Assembly (NCBI RefSeq): GCF_034424375.1
Contig: NZ_CP139965.1
Coordinates: 4,712,001 to 4,776,000, forward strand
Direction of reading: 5' to 3'
Length of the DNA: 64,000 nucleotides
Origin: Paraburkholderia kururiensis
GTDB lineage: Bacteria > Pseudomonadota > Gammaproteobacteria > Burkholderiales > Burkholderiaceae
The first letter of the stretch is position 1. Every line of letters starts with the position of its first letter. The position numbers and the translations under genes were made by a program. A model generated the notes under the pieces. The model was not told the DNA's origin and made no database searches. It worked only from the letters and a program-made list of their open reading frames with translations. Shown piece by piece: positions 1 through 7,597 of this stretch.

Positions 1-1
1 T

Positions 2-370
2 CGCAAGGAAGAGGAGATCCGCAAGGGTGCCGCGAAGCTGCGCGGCATTCCGCTCGTGGCGCAAGCGGGTGCCAACGCGATCAACCCGGCCAACGCTGCC
101 GCGGGGGCGGCAGGCGCGCCCGCGGGTTCGGTGCTCAAGGCCGGCGACGGTCCCCAGCCGGTGGCGCCGCAAGGCAACGGTGCGGCGGACGTGAAGATCC
201 TCACGAGCTGCCCGTCGTGCCTGCAAGGGCTTTCGCGCTACAACGAAGACGCCGGCATCGAAGCGGACTACATCGTCGTCGAGATCGCCCGCCACGTGCT
301 GGGCGAGAGCTGGATGGCCGATTATGTTGCGCGTGCGAACAATGGCGGAATCGAGCGCGTGCTGGTCTAA
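2..370 (+). CDS. FAD-linked oxidoreductase, C-terminal fragment
   Basis: Only the last 122 codons are in the window; the frame is open from base 2, so the gene starts upstream. The visible part has an Ala/Gly-rich linker and then a segment with a CPSC cysteine pair (TSCPSCLQGL) followed by an alpha/beta region. This resembles the cysteine-rich CCG domain at the end of glycolate/lactate-oxidase-like and heterodisulfide-reductase-like proteins. In Burkholderia a very large FAD-binding oxidoreductase of the DUF3683 type ends just before the same HIT-DUF971-ubiE genes, and that is the basis of the call. The GTG at 56 is not a plausible start, because coding continues upstream of it. Substrate unknown. 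Confidence 0.7.
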   Translation, partial: RKEEEIRKGAAKLRGIPLVAQAGANAINPANAAAGAAGAPAGSVLKAGDGPQPVAPQGNGAADVKILTSCPSCLQGLSRYNEDAGIEADYIVVEIARHVLGESWMADYVARANNGGIERVLV

Positions 371-412
371 TGGCACCGTTGCGGCATCCTGCCGATCTGC
401 CTGAGGACAACG

Positions 413-841
413 ATGGACTGCGTATTCTGCCGTGAGGACGGCGGCGAGGTGCTCTGGCAGGACGACACCCTGCGGGTCGTCCTCGCCGACGAACTGGATT
501 ACCCCGGCTTTTGCCGCGTGATCTGGAATGCGCACGTTGCGGAGTTCTCGGATCTGGACGGCGGCGCGCGGGAACGCATCATGCGCGCGGTGTACGCGGT
601 CGAGCGTGCGCTGCGCCGCGTGATGCAGCCCGTCAAGGTGAATCTCGCGAGCCTCGGCAACCAGGTGCCGCACGTGCACTGGCACGTCATTCCGCGCTAT
701 TCGAACGACGCCCATTTCCCCATGCCGGTGTGGGCGCCGCGCCAGCGCACCGTGTCCGAAAAACTCCTCGCCGCACGGCGCGCCCAGGCCACCTTGCTGC
801 GCGAAGCCGTACGTAACGAAATCGAGCAGGCGCTCGCCTGA
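413..841 (+). CDS. HIT family protein
   Basis: A 142-residue histidine-triad protein. HIT proteins are small nucleotide-binding hydrolases or transferases acting on AMP-linked or dinucleoside substrates. The signature His-x-His-x-His-hydrophobic motif (HVHWHVIP) is intact at residues 87-91. The N-terminus carries a CVFC pair, as in zinc-binding HIT subfamilies. It starts at the ATG at 413, about 40 bases after the preceding oxidoreductase and 8 bases before the DUF971 gene, so it is probably co-transcribed with both. The exact substrate cannot be read from the sequence. Confidence 0.9.
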   Translation: MDCVFCREDGGEVLWQDDTLRVVLADELDYPGFCRVIWNAHVAEFSDLDGGARERIMRAVYAVERALRRVMQPVKVNLASLGNQVPHVHWHVIPRYSNDAHFPMPVWAPRQRTVSEKLLAARRAQATLLREAVRNEIEQALA

Positions 842-849
842 GGTCAATC

Positions 850-1263
850 ATGAGTGGACTGAAACCCGATACGCCGGTGCCCACCGGCGTCGTCGTGCAC
901 GCGGTATCGCGCGTGCTGGAACTCCAATACGCCGACGGGCGCAGCTATCGCGTTCCGTTCGAACTGATGCGCGTGTATTCGCCGTCCGCGGAAGTGCGTG
1001 GCCACGGGCCGGGCCAGGAGACGCTGCAGACCGGCAAGCGCGAGGTCACGATCACGGCGCTGGAAGGCGTGGGCAACTACGCGTTGCAGCCGACGTTTTC
1101 GGACGGTCACGCCACGGGCATCTATTCGTGGGACCTGCTCTATGACCTGGCCACGCGCCAGGACGAGCTGTGGGCCGAGTACTTCGCAAAACTGAAAGCA
1201 GCAGGCGTGGAGCGCGACGCGCCCATGCCCGCGCCCGCAGCCGCGCACGGCCACTGTCATTAA
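850..1263 (+). CDS. DUF971 family protein (GBBH-like N-terminal domain)
   Basis: A 137-residue protein matching the DUF971 family, related to the N-terminal domain of gamma-butyrobetaine hydroxylase. Supporting stretches are the early LQYADGRSYRVPFELMRVYSPSAEV region and the later HATGIYSWDLLYDLA region. The C-terminus ends in a His-rich tail (AAAHGHCH) that could bind metal. It lies 8 bases after the HIT gene and about 90 bases before ubiE. In other bacteria DUF971 proteins occur near iron-sulfur-cluster or ubiquinone genes, but no biochemical role can be assigned here. Confidence 0.85.
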   Translation: MSGLKPDTPVPTGVVVHAVSRVLELQYADGRSYRVPFELMRVYSPSAEVRGHGPGQETLQTGKREVTITALEGVGNYALQPTFSDGHATGIYSWDLLYDLATRQDELWAEYFAKLKAAGVERDAPMPAPAAAHGHCH

Positions 1264-1349
1264 TACCGATCCGGCCGTGCCCTGATACGATGGCGCCTGC
1301 CGCATATGGCGCGGCGCAACAATTCCGAACCCGCGAAAGGACCAGCGCG

Positions 1350-2081
1350 ATGAGCAAAACCCACTTCGGCTATCAGACCGTCGACGAACAGGAAAAAGCG
1401 AAGAAAGTGGCGGGCGTGTTCCACTCGGTCGCCTCGAACTACGACCTGATGAACGACCTGATGTCGGGCGGGCTGCATCGCGCCTGGAAGGCCTTCACGA
1501 TCGCCCAGGCGAAGGTGCGCCCCGGCGCCAGGGTGCTCGACATCGCGGGCGGCACGGGCGACCTCTCGAAGGCGTTCGCGAAACAGGCCGGGCCGACGGG
1601 CGAGGTCTGGCACACCGACATCAACGAATCGATGCTGCGCGTGGGCCGCGACCGGCTGCTCGACAAGGGCGTCATTACGCCGGCGCTGCTGTGCGACGCG
1701 GAGAAAATCCCCTTTCCGGACAACTACTTCGACGTGGTGACTGTCGCGTTCGGACTGCGCAACATGACCCACAAGGACGTGGCGCTCGCCGAAATGCGGC
1801 GCGTGCTGAAGCCGGGCGGGCGCGTGCTTGTGCTGGAGTTCTCGAAGGTATGGGAGCCGCTGCGCAAGTTCTACGACGTCTATTCGTTCAAGGTGCTGCC
1901 CTGGCTGGGCGACCGCTTTGCGAAAGACGCCGACAGCTACCGCTACTTGGCCGAATCCATCCGCATGCACCCGGACCAGGAAACTTTGAAGACGATGATG
2001 GAACAAGTCGGCCTTGAAGCCGTCAAATATTACAATTTGTCAGCTGGCGTGGTAGCCTTGCATGTCGCGACAAAGTATTAG
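1350..2081 (+). CDS. ubiE: Ubiquinone/menaquinone biosynthesis C-methyltransferase UbiE
   Basis: A 243-residue class I SAM methyltransferase that adds the C-5 methyl group in ubiquinone biosynthesis (and methylates demethylmenaquinone where that is made). The N-terminal FGYQTVDEQEKAKKVAGVF and YDLMNDLMSGGLHRAWK segments are diagnostic of UbiE. The SAM-binding motif I (VLDIAGGTGDL) and the LRNMTHKD and YNLSAGVVALH regions are present. The frame is open upstream to 1170, but the ATG at 1350 follows a GAAAGG ribosome-binding sequence and gives the usual family length. It heads the ubiE-Tim44-like-ubiJ-ubiB set. Confidence 0.97.
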   Translation: MSKTHFGYQTVDEQEKAKKVAGVFHSVASNYDLMNDLMSGGLHRAWKAFTIAQAKVRPGARVLDIAGGTGDLSKAFAKQAGPTGEVWHTDINESMLRVGRDRLLDKGVITPALLCDAEKIPFPDNYFDVVTVAFGLRNMTHKDVALAEMRRVLKPGGRVLVLEFSKVWEPLRKFYDVYSFKVLPWLGDRFAKDADSYRYLAESIRMHPDQETLKTMMEQVGLEAVKYYNLSAGVVALHVATKY

Positions 2082-2117
2082 CGTTCCCAACTCGTTGTCT
2101 TGAAAGGAATTTCAGTT

Positions 2118-3155
2118 ATGTCTGATGCGCGCTCTAAGTCTTTCAAAAGTCTTTCTCCCTCGTGGGCGGCGCGGATCGGGCGGTTCGCAATCGTCGGCCT
2201 GGTGGTCGCGGCGACGTTCGCGTCGCTGGATGCCGACGCACGCCGCATGGGCGGCGGTCGCACCATCGGCCGGCAGTCGTCTACCGTGACCCAGCGCCAG
2301 GCCACGCCGCCTGCGCAACAACCCGGTCAACCCCTGCAGCAGTCGGGCCAGGCCGCTCAGGCGCAGCGGGCGCCCGCACCCACTCCCACGCCCGCCGCCG
2401 CGCCTTCGCGTTCGCGCTGGCTTGGGCCGCTCGCCGGTCTCGCCGCCGGTCTCGGCATTGCCGCGTTGCTGTCTCACTTTGGCCTGGGCGAAGCGTTCGC
2501 CGGCATGATGGCGAACATCATCGTGATCGCGCTCATCGCCATGATCGCGATCTGGCTGATCCGCAAGTTCACGGGTCGCCGCCGCGACGCGAACCAGCCG
2601 GCTTACGGCGCAGCCGGTGCCGGCCGCGCCGACGCTTACCGCGCCGGCGACTTTAGTTCGGCGCGCGATACCGCGGAGCCGCGTTTCTCCGGAATGTCGT
2701 CGCTGCCTGCTTCGGCGAGCCCCGCGGCTGCCGCAGCAACGGCATCCGAGCCGGCTGCTCAGGTCGCGGTGCCGCCCGGTTTCGACACCGAGGCGTTCCT
2801 GCGCAATGCGAAGGTTCACTTCGTGCGCCTCCAGGCTGCCTGGGATGCCGGCAACATGGACGACATCCGTGAATTCACCACGCCGGAAATGTTCGCCGAA
2901 GTGAAGGTCGATCTCGACTCGCGCGGCGCACAGGCGAACCAGACTGATGTGGTGCAACTCAACGCCGAGTTGCTCGGTGTCGAAGACCGTGGCGAGGAGT
3001 ACCTGGCCAGCGTGCAGTTCTCCGGCCTCATCCGCGAGACGGCGGGCGCGCCGGCCGAACCGTTCTCCGAGGTCTGGAACCTGTCGAAGTCGGCGCGTCG
3101 CGGCGAAGGCTGGCTGCTCGCCGGCATCCAGCAGCTGACCCACGGAGCGCACTGA
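2118..3155 (+). CDS. Tim44-like domain membrane protein
   Basis: A 345-residue protein. In order it has a basic N-terminus with a hydrophobic segment (residues about 15-35) and an Ala-Asp-Ala-Arg signal-cleavage-like site, a Gln/Pro/Ala-rich linker, and two hydrophobic helices (roughly 95-145, GPLAGLAAGLGIAALL and IIVIALIAMIAIWLI). A second low-complexity linker leads to a C-terminal Tim44-like domain (from about 225: FLRNAKVHFVRLQAAWDAGN onward). Bacterial Tim44-domain proteins are inner-membrane proteins of unclear function. Start: ATG at 2118, with AAAGGA ten bases upstream. It sits between ubiE and ubiJ, suggesting a membrane role linked to the Ubi genes; that link is inference. Confidence 0.88.
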   Translation: MSDARSKSFKSLSPSWAARIGRFAIVGLVVAATFASLDADARRMGGGRTIGRQSSTVTQRQATPPAQQPGQPLQQSGQAAQAQRAPAPTPTPAAAPSRSRWLGPLAGLAAGLGIAALLSHFGLGEAFAGMMANIIVIALIAMIAIWLIRKFTGRRRDANQPAYGAAGAGRADAYRAGDFSSARDTAEPRFSGMSSLPASASPAAAAATASEPAAQVAVPPGFDTEAFLRNAKVHFVRLQAAWDAGNMDDIREFTTPEMFAEVKVDLDSRGAQANQTDVVQLNAELLGVEDRGEEYLASVQFSGLIRETAGAPAEPFSEVWNLSKSARRGEGWLLAGIQQLTHGAH

Positions 3156-3228
3156 CGCACGTCGTATCGTCCGTCTGGCCGACGCTCAGCGCGGCCCGGT
3201 TCGGACGTGACGGACGTTACAATAGGAA

Positions 3229-3260
3229 CCCGCGCGTGGCCTTCGCCCGCGCGGGTTTTT
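3229..3260 (+). terminator. Rho-independent terminator after the Tim44-like gene
   Basis: A perfect 8-bp GC-only stem (CCCGCGCG at 3229-3236 with CGCGCGGG at 3248-3255), an 11-base loop, and five T directly after. It lies 73 bases after the Tim44-like stop codon and only 16 bases before the ubiJ start. Confidence 0.75.
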
Positions 3261-3276
3261 ATTCCTCCACGTGCCG

Positions 3277-3912
3277 ATGACCCTCGCCGCCAAGCCCTTT
3301 GCCGCTGCCGTCAATCACCTGCTCGCCCGCGAAACGTGGGCGCTCGACCGTCTCGCTCCCTACGCCGGCAAGACTGTCCGGCTTGCCTGTCCACCCGTCG
3401 TCCTCACTCTGCTCGTGAAAGCGGACGGCTACCTGGCGGCTGTGGACGAGCGCGACGCGCATGCGTTCGACGTGACTGTCTCGGTACCCGCCGACGCCGT
3501 GCCTGCGTTCCTGCAGGGCGGCCAGGCGGCCGTCATGAAGCACGTCAAGATCGAGGGTGATGCCGAATTCGCGACGACCATCGCGAAGCTGGCCGAACAT
3601 CTGCGCTGGGAGCCGGAAGAGGATCTGGCGCAACTCATTGGCGACGGCCCGGCGTGGCGCGTCTCGTCGCTGGTGCGTACGGCGGGCGAACACGCGCGCC
3701 GGGCGGGGCGCAATCTGCTCGACTCGGTGGCCGAGTACCTGCTCGACGAAGACCCGCAACTGGTGCGCCGCGACGCACTTCAGGATTTCAGCGAGGAGCT
3801 GGCTCGCGCCCGCGACACGCTCGCGCGTGTCGAAAAGCGCGTGGAGCGTCTGGAGCAGAAAATCGCTAGCGAGCGCTCGCGCGCGGCAGCCACATCGCGC
3901 CCGGCGCGCTAG
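3277..3912 (+). CDS. ubiJ: Ubiquinone biosynthesis accessory factor UbiJ (SCP2 domain)
   Basis: A 211-residue SCP2-like lipid-binding protein. UbiJ is thought to hold polyprenylated intermediates for the soluble Ubi complex, together with UbiK. Features: N-terminal AAAVNHLLARE helix, an SCP2 fold with EGDAEFATTIAKLAEHLRWEPEEDLAQLIGD-type sequence in the middle, and a C-terminal coiled coil (residues about 165-205) rich in Arg and Glu. Start: ATG at 3277; an in-frame GTG at 3271 is also possible, and neither has a clear Shine-Dalgarno. It follows a terminator closely and is followed by ubiB with a gap of 15 bases, so ubiJ-ubiB are probably one unit. Confidence 0.9.
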   Translation: MTLAAKPFAAAVNHLLARETWALDRLAPYAGKTVRLACPPVVLTLLVKADGYLAAVDERDAHAFDVTVSVPADAVPAFLQGGQAAVMKHVKIEGDAEFATTIAKLAEHLRWEPEEDLAQLIGDGPAWRVSSLVRTAGEHARRAGRNLLDSVAEYLLDEDPQLVRRDALQDFSEELARARDTLARVEKRVERLEQKIASERSRAAATSRPAR

Positions 3913-3927
3913 GTGATCGGGCCCGAC

Positions 3928-5508
3928 ATGCGCGTTCTGCGAGTTCTAAAGATCTTTTTCACCGTCATCCGTTTCGGGCTCGACGAGATGATGCTCTCGC
4001 GCATCAACGACCGCCGCGTGCGGCTGTTGCTGCGCATCACCACCATCGGCCGTCGTTTCGATCAGCCGCCCGGGGTGCGGCTGCGGCTCGCGCTCGAAAG
4101 CCTGGGGCCGATCTTCGTGAAGTTCGGTCAGGTGCTGTCCACGCGCCGCGATCTGTTGCCCGTCGATATCGCCGACGAACTGGCGCGCTTGCAGGACCAG
4201 GTGCCGCCATTCGATTCGGATGTGGCCATCGGGCTTATCGAGAGGTCGCTGGGCGCGCCTGTGGGCGTGCTGTTCGACGACTTCGAGCGCGTGCCGGTGG
4301 CGAGCGCCTCGATCGCCCAGGTGCATTTCGCGAAGCTCAAGACGGGCGACCACGCGGGCAAGCCCGTGGCCATCAAGGTGCTGCGTCCGAACATGCGGCC
4401 GGTCATCGATTCCGACCTCGCGCTCTTGCGTGACCTCGCCGTGTGGGCCGAACGGCTGTGGGCGGACGGCAAGCGGCTCAAGCCGCGCGAAGTGGTGGCC
4501 GAATTCGACAAGTACCTGCACGACGAACTCGACCTCATGCGCGAGGCAGCCAACGGCAGTCAGCTGCGGCGCAACTTCGCGGGGCTCGACCTCCTGCTCG
4601 TGCCGGAAATGTACTGGGAATTCTGCACGCCCACCGTGCTCGTCATGGAGCGCATGGTCGGGGTGCCGATCAGCCAGGTGGAAACCTTGCGGGCCGCAGG
4701 CGTGGACATCCCGAAGCTTGCCCGCGAAGGCGTGGAGATATTCTTCACGCAGGTGTTCCGCGACGGCTTCTTTCACGCGGACATGCACCCGGGCAACATC
4801 CAGGTGAGCCTCGACCCCGCGCACTTCGGCCGCTACATCGCGCTCGACTTCGGGATCATTGGCGCGCTCTCGGACTTCGACAAGAACTACCTCGCGCAAA
4901 ACTTCCTCGCCTTCTTCAAGCGCGACTACCACCGCGTTGCAACGCTGCACCTGGAATCGGGCTGGGTGCCGCCCAACACGCGCGTGGAAGAACTGGAAAG
5001 CGCCATTCGCGCCGTCTGCGAACCGTACTTCGACCGGGCGCTGAAAGACATCTCGCTGGGCCAGGTGCTGATGCGCCTCTTCTCGACCTCACGCCGCTTC
5101 AACGTTGAAATCCAGCCGCAGCTCGTGCTGCTGCAAAAGACCATGCTCAACGTGGAAGGGCTGGGCCGCTCGCTCGATCCCGACCTCGACCTGTGGAAGA
5201 CGGCGAAGCCGTACCTCGAACGGTGGATGAACGAGCAGATCGGCCTGCGCGGCTGGTATGAGCGGCTGAAGATCGAAGCGCCGCAGTGGAGCAAGACGTT
5301 GCCACAGCTGCCGCGCCTGATTCACCACGTTCTGGCGCAGCGCCACGACAATCCCCATGCGGGCACGAGCGACGACGCCATGCGGTTGATCCTGCTGGAG
5401 CAGAAGCGGACCAACCGGCTGCTTCAAGGGCTGCTCATGTTTGGCCTTGCGGTCGGCGCCGGCGCCATCGCCGCCCGTTTGTGGCTCGCGCTCGCTTATG
5501 GTGGCTGA
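3928..5508 (+). CDS. ubiB: Ubiquinone biosynthesis protein UbiB (atypical kinase/ATPase)
   Basis: A 526-residue ABC1/ADCK/UbiB-family protein needed for ubiquinone synthesis, an atypical protein-kinase-like ATPase at the inner membrane. The family KxGQ motif is seen in FVKFGQVLSTRRDLLP, the Ala-rich loop in ASIAQVH, then a catalytic region with GFFHADMHPGNI and the metal-binding DFGIIG. The C-terminus has the expected hydrophobic anchor (LLMFGLAVGAGAIAARLWLAL). The ATG at 3928 gives the conserved N-terminus MRVLRVLKIFFTVI; an in-frame GTG at 3913 would add five residues directly after the ubiJ stop. Confidence 0.97.
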   Translation: MRVLRVLKIFFTVIRFGLDEMMLSRINDRRVRLLLRITTIGRRFDQPPGVRLRLALESLGPIFVKFGQVLSTRRDLLPVDIADELARLQDQVPPFDSDVAIGLIERSLGAPVGVLFDDFERVPVASASIAQVHFAKLKTGDHAGKPVAIKVLRPNMRPVIDSDLALLRDLAVWAERLWADGKRLKPREVVAEFDKYLHDELDLMREAANGSQLRRNFAGLDLLLVPEMYWEFCTPTVLVMERMVGVPISQVETLRAAGVDIPKLAREGVEIFFTQVFRDGFFHADMHPGNIQVSLDPAHFGRYIALDFGIIGALSDFDKNYLAQNFLAFFKRDYHRVATLHLESGWVPPNTRVEELESAIRAVCEPYFDRALKDISLGQVLMRLFSTSRRFNVEIQPQLVLLQKTMLNVEGLGRSLDPDLDLWKTAKPYLERWMNEQIGLRGWYERLKIEAPQWSKTLPQLPRLIHHVLAQRHDNPHAGTSDDAMRLILLEQKRTNRLLQGLLMFGLAVGAGAIAARLWLALAYGG

Positions 5509-5593
5509 ACACGGTGGGTGAGGGCGGCTGAGAGCGTCTGAGCGAACGCCGAAGCCTGCTTGAGACCCGAAAGCATCGAGGAACAAACGCGCC

Positions 5594-6292
5594 ATGACCG
5601 ATCCAACCCATCAGGCAGGCCCATCCGATGAACCGGGTGGCGCAGGAAAGTCCGCGGCAACGCCCGCAGCGGCGGTGCCATCGATGCCCGACTTCGAATC
5701 TCGCGATCCGCGTGACCCGGCTTTCTGGAACGAGCGCTTCGAGCAGGGCTTCACCCCTTGGGACCAGGCCGGCGTGCCGCCCGCGTTCGAAGCGTTCGCG
5801 GCGCGGCATCCTGCCGAAGCGGTCGTGATTCCTGGATGCGGCAGTGCCTGGGAAGCGCTGTGGCTCGCTCAGCGCGGTCGCCAGGTGCGCGCCATCGACT
5901 TCTCGCCGGCCGCCGTCGCCACAGCGCGCGCCCAGTTGGGCGAGCAGTACACGCATGTGGTGGAAGAGGCGGACTTCTTCGGCTGGCAGCCGCCGTTCAC
6001 GCCCGGCTGGGTCTACGAGCGCGCTTTTTTGTGTGCCCTGCCGCGCGGTTTTTGGGCGCGTTACGCTGCCCGCATGGCCGACATCCTGCCGGAAGGCGGC
6101 CTGCTCGCCGGCTTCTTCTTCATCGGCGCCACGCCGAAGGGGCCGCCGTTCGGCATCGACCGTGCCGAGCTCGACGCGCTGCTCGAACCCAACTTCACGC
6201 TCGTGGAAGACGAGCCCGTGTCCGGTTCGATACCGGTCTTTGCCGGCCGCGAGCGCTGGATGACCTGGCAACGTCGCGCCAGTCGCTCTTGA
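5594..6292 (+). CDS. Thiopurine S-methyltransferase (TPMT)-family methyltransferase
   Basis: A 232-residue SAM-dependent methyltransferase. Typical TPMT-family stretches are FWNERFEQGFTPWDQAG near residues 42-58, the SAM-binding VVIPGCGSAWEALWLA motif, and CALPRGFWARYAARMADILP. The first 30 residues are a low-complexity Pro/Ala/Gly leader. It starts at the ATG at 5594, 85 bases after ubiB, in the same direction. Members methylate thiols, halides, selenium or tellurium compounds, or unknown small molecules; the substrate cannot be told here. Proximity to ubiB is suggestive only. Confidence 0.88.
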   Translation: MTDPTHQAGPSDEPGGAGKSAATPAAAVPSMPDFESRDPRDPAFWNERFEQGFTPWDQAGVPPAFEAFAARHPAEAVVIPGCGSAWEALWLAQRGRQVRAIDFSPAAVATARAQLGEQYTHVVEEADFFGWQPPFTPGWVYERAFLCALPRGFWARYAARMADILPEGGLLAGFFFIGATPKGPPFGIDRAELDALLEPNFTLVEDEPVSGSIPVFAGRERWMTWQRRASRS

Positions 6293-6380
6293 TCCGCGCG
6301 GTCCTCGCCCCCATCTGAGCGCGCGGTGGCCGTGCAATGCGACGGCTGGCGAAATCGCCGGGCCGAAGGGCGTTTGCGGC

Positions 6381-6386
6381 TATAAT
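6381..6386 (+). promoter_or_regulatory. Candidate -10 element for the fmdB-aspS unit
   Basis: A perfect TATAAT stands 48 bases before the fmdB start in an otherwise GC-rich gap. No good -35 hexamer lies at the right distance (CCGGGC at 17 bases), so this is only a candidate. Confidence 0.4.
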
Positions 6387-6433
6387 TCAAGGCTTTGCAA
6401 GCGTTTATCAGATTTTCATCAGGGAACAGGATC

Positions 6434-6796
6434 ATGCCGATCTACGCCTATCGTTGCGAGTCGTGCGGCTTCCAGAAGGACGTGCTGCAAAAGATGAGCG
6501 ATTCGCCTTTGACGCAGTGCCCGGAGTGCCAGAAAGACACCTTCCGCAAGCAGGTGACGGCGGCGGGCTTCCAGCTGAAGGGCTCGGGCTGGTACGTCAC
6601 CGATTTTCGCGGCGGCAACGGCGCGGCCAGCGGCGCGAGCACGGGTGCGAAGAAGGAAGGCGCGGCATCTGCGGAAAGCGCTTCCACTACCACCGACGGC
6701 GCGGGCAGCAGCCAGTCGGCCGGCGGTTCCGAAGGCGCATCGAGCGCGGGGCCGGCGGCCACCTCCAGCGCGGCCAGCACGACGGGCAGTCCCTGA
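6434..6796 (+). CDS. FmdB-family zinc-ribbon regulatory protein
   Basis: A 120-residue protein. The first 65 residues form the FmdB/CxxC_CxxC_SSSS zinc ribbon, with CESC and CPEC pairs and the conserved MPIYAYRC start. The remaining 55 residues are a low-complexity Ser/Ala/Gly tail. FmdB was named from a formamidase operon regulator, but most members are uncharacterised. Start: ATG at 6434 with AGGGAACAGG just upstream. In Burkholderiales it commonly precedes a DUF502 gene and aspS, as here. The tail length is likely variable between species. Confidence 0.9.
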   Translation: MPIYAYRCESCGFQKDVLQKMSDSPLTQCPECQKDTFRKQVTAAGFQLKGSGWYVTDFRGGNGAASGASTGAKKEGAASAESASTTTDGAGSSQSAGGSEGASSAGPAATSSAASTTGSP

Positions 6797-6872
6797 TACC
6801 CGAGCCGTCCCATTCTGACTGAGGGGCGGCGCCCACGCCGTGGCGCTTCGCCACGGCTCTCCGGCGGTACAC

Positions 6873-7532
6873 ATGACGACCAAGAAAGCGACGCTCAAAT
6901 CGGTTTTCCTGACTGGCCTGCTCGTGCTGGTGCCTCTCGCCATCACGCTGTGGGTGCTCAATCTGATCATCGGCACGATGGATCAGACGTTGCTGCTGCT
7001 GCCCGAGGCGTGGCAGCCGGAGCGCCTGTTCGGGTTCCATCTGCCGGGGCTCGGTGCGCTGCTCACGCTCGCGTTCGTCTTCGTCGTCGGCCTGCTGACC
7101 CAGAACCTCGTCGGGCAGAAGCTCGTGGAGGCGTGGAACGCCGTGGTGCGCCGCATTCCCGTGGTCGGTCCCATCTATACGAGTGTCAAGCAGGTGTCCG
7201 ACACGCTGCTTTCCAGCAGCGGCAACGCGTTTCGCAAGGCGCTCCTGATCGAATACCCGCACAAGGGTTCGTATACGATTGCGTTTTTGACCGGCATTCC
7301 CGGCGGCGACGTCGTGAATCACCTGAAGCAAGAGTGCGTGAGCGTGTACGTGCCCACCACGCCTAATCCGACGTCGGGCTTTTTTCTCATGATTCCTCGC
7401 AGCGAGGTCGTCGAACTCGACATGACGGTCGACGCCGCGCTCAAGTACATCGTTTCGATGGGCGTCGTCGCGCCGTCGGCGCCGCATGCGGCGCCCACGC
7501 CGCAGCGGCGCACCGTCGAGCCTCCGCTGTAA
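6873..7532 (+). CDS. DUF502 family inner-membrane protein
   Basis: A 219-residue protein with two N-terminal transmembrane helices (about 12-35, VFLTGLLVLVPLAITLWVL, and 58-80, LGALLTLAFVFVVGLL). A conserved cytoplasmic domain follows, with the hallmark VRRIPVVGPIYTSVKQV and PTTPNPTSGFFLMIP stretches of DUF502. Function unknown. The ATG at 6873 is preferred to the in-frame upstream GTG at 6840, because the conserved basic N-terminus and first helix begin there. It lies between fmdB and aspS with short gaps, so co-transcription is likely. Confidence 0.9.
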   Translation: MTTKKATLKSVFLTGLLVLVPLAITLWVLNLIIGTMDQTLLLLPEAWQPERLFGFHLPGLGALLTLAFVFVVGLLTQNLVGQKLVEAWNAVVRRIPVVGPIYTSVKQVSDTLLSSSGNAFRKALLIEYPHKGSYTIAFLTGIPGGDVVNHLKQECVSVYVPTTPNPTSGFFLMIPRSEVVELDMTVDAALKYIVSMGVVAPSAPHAAPTPQRRTVEPPL

Positions 7533-7597
7533 CACCGGCTGGCGCCCGTCACTGTGGGCGCAGCCGTTCAATTCCTGAATAACGAAAGACGAACATC

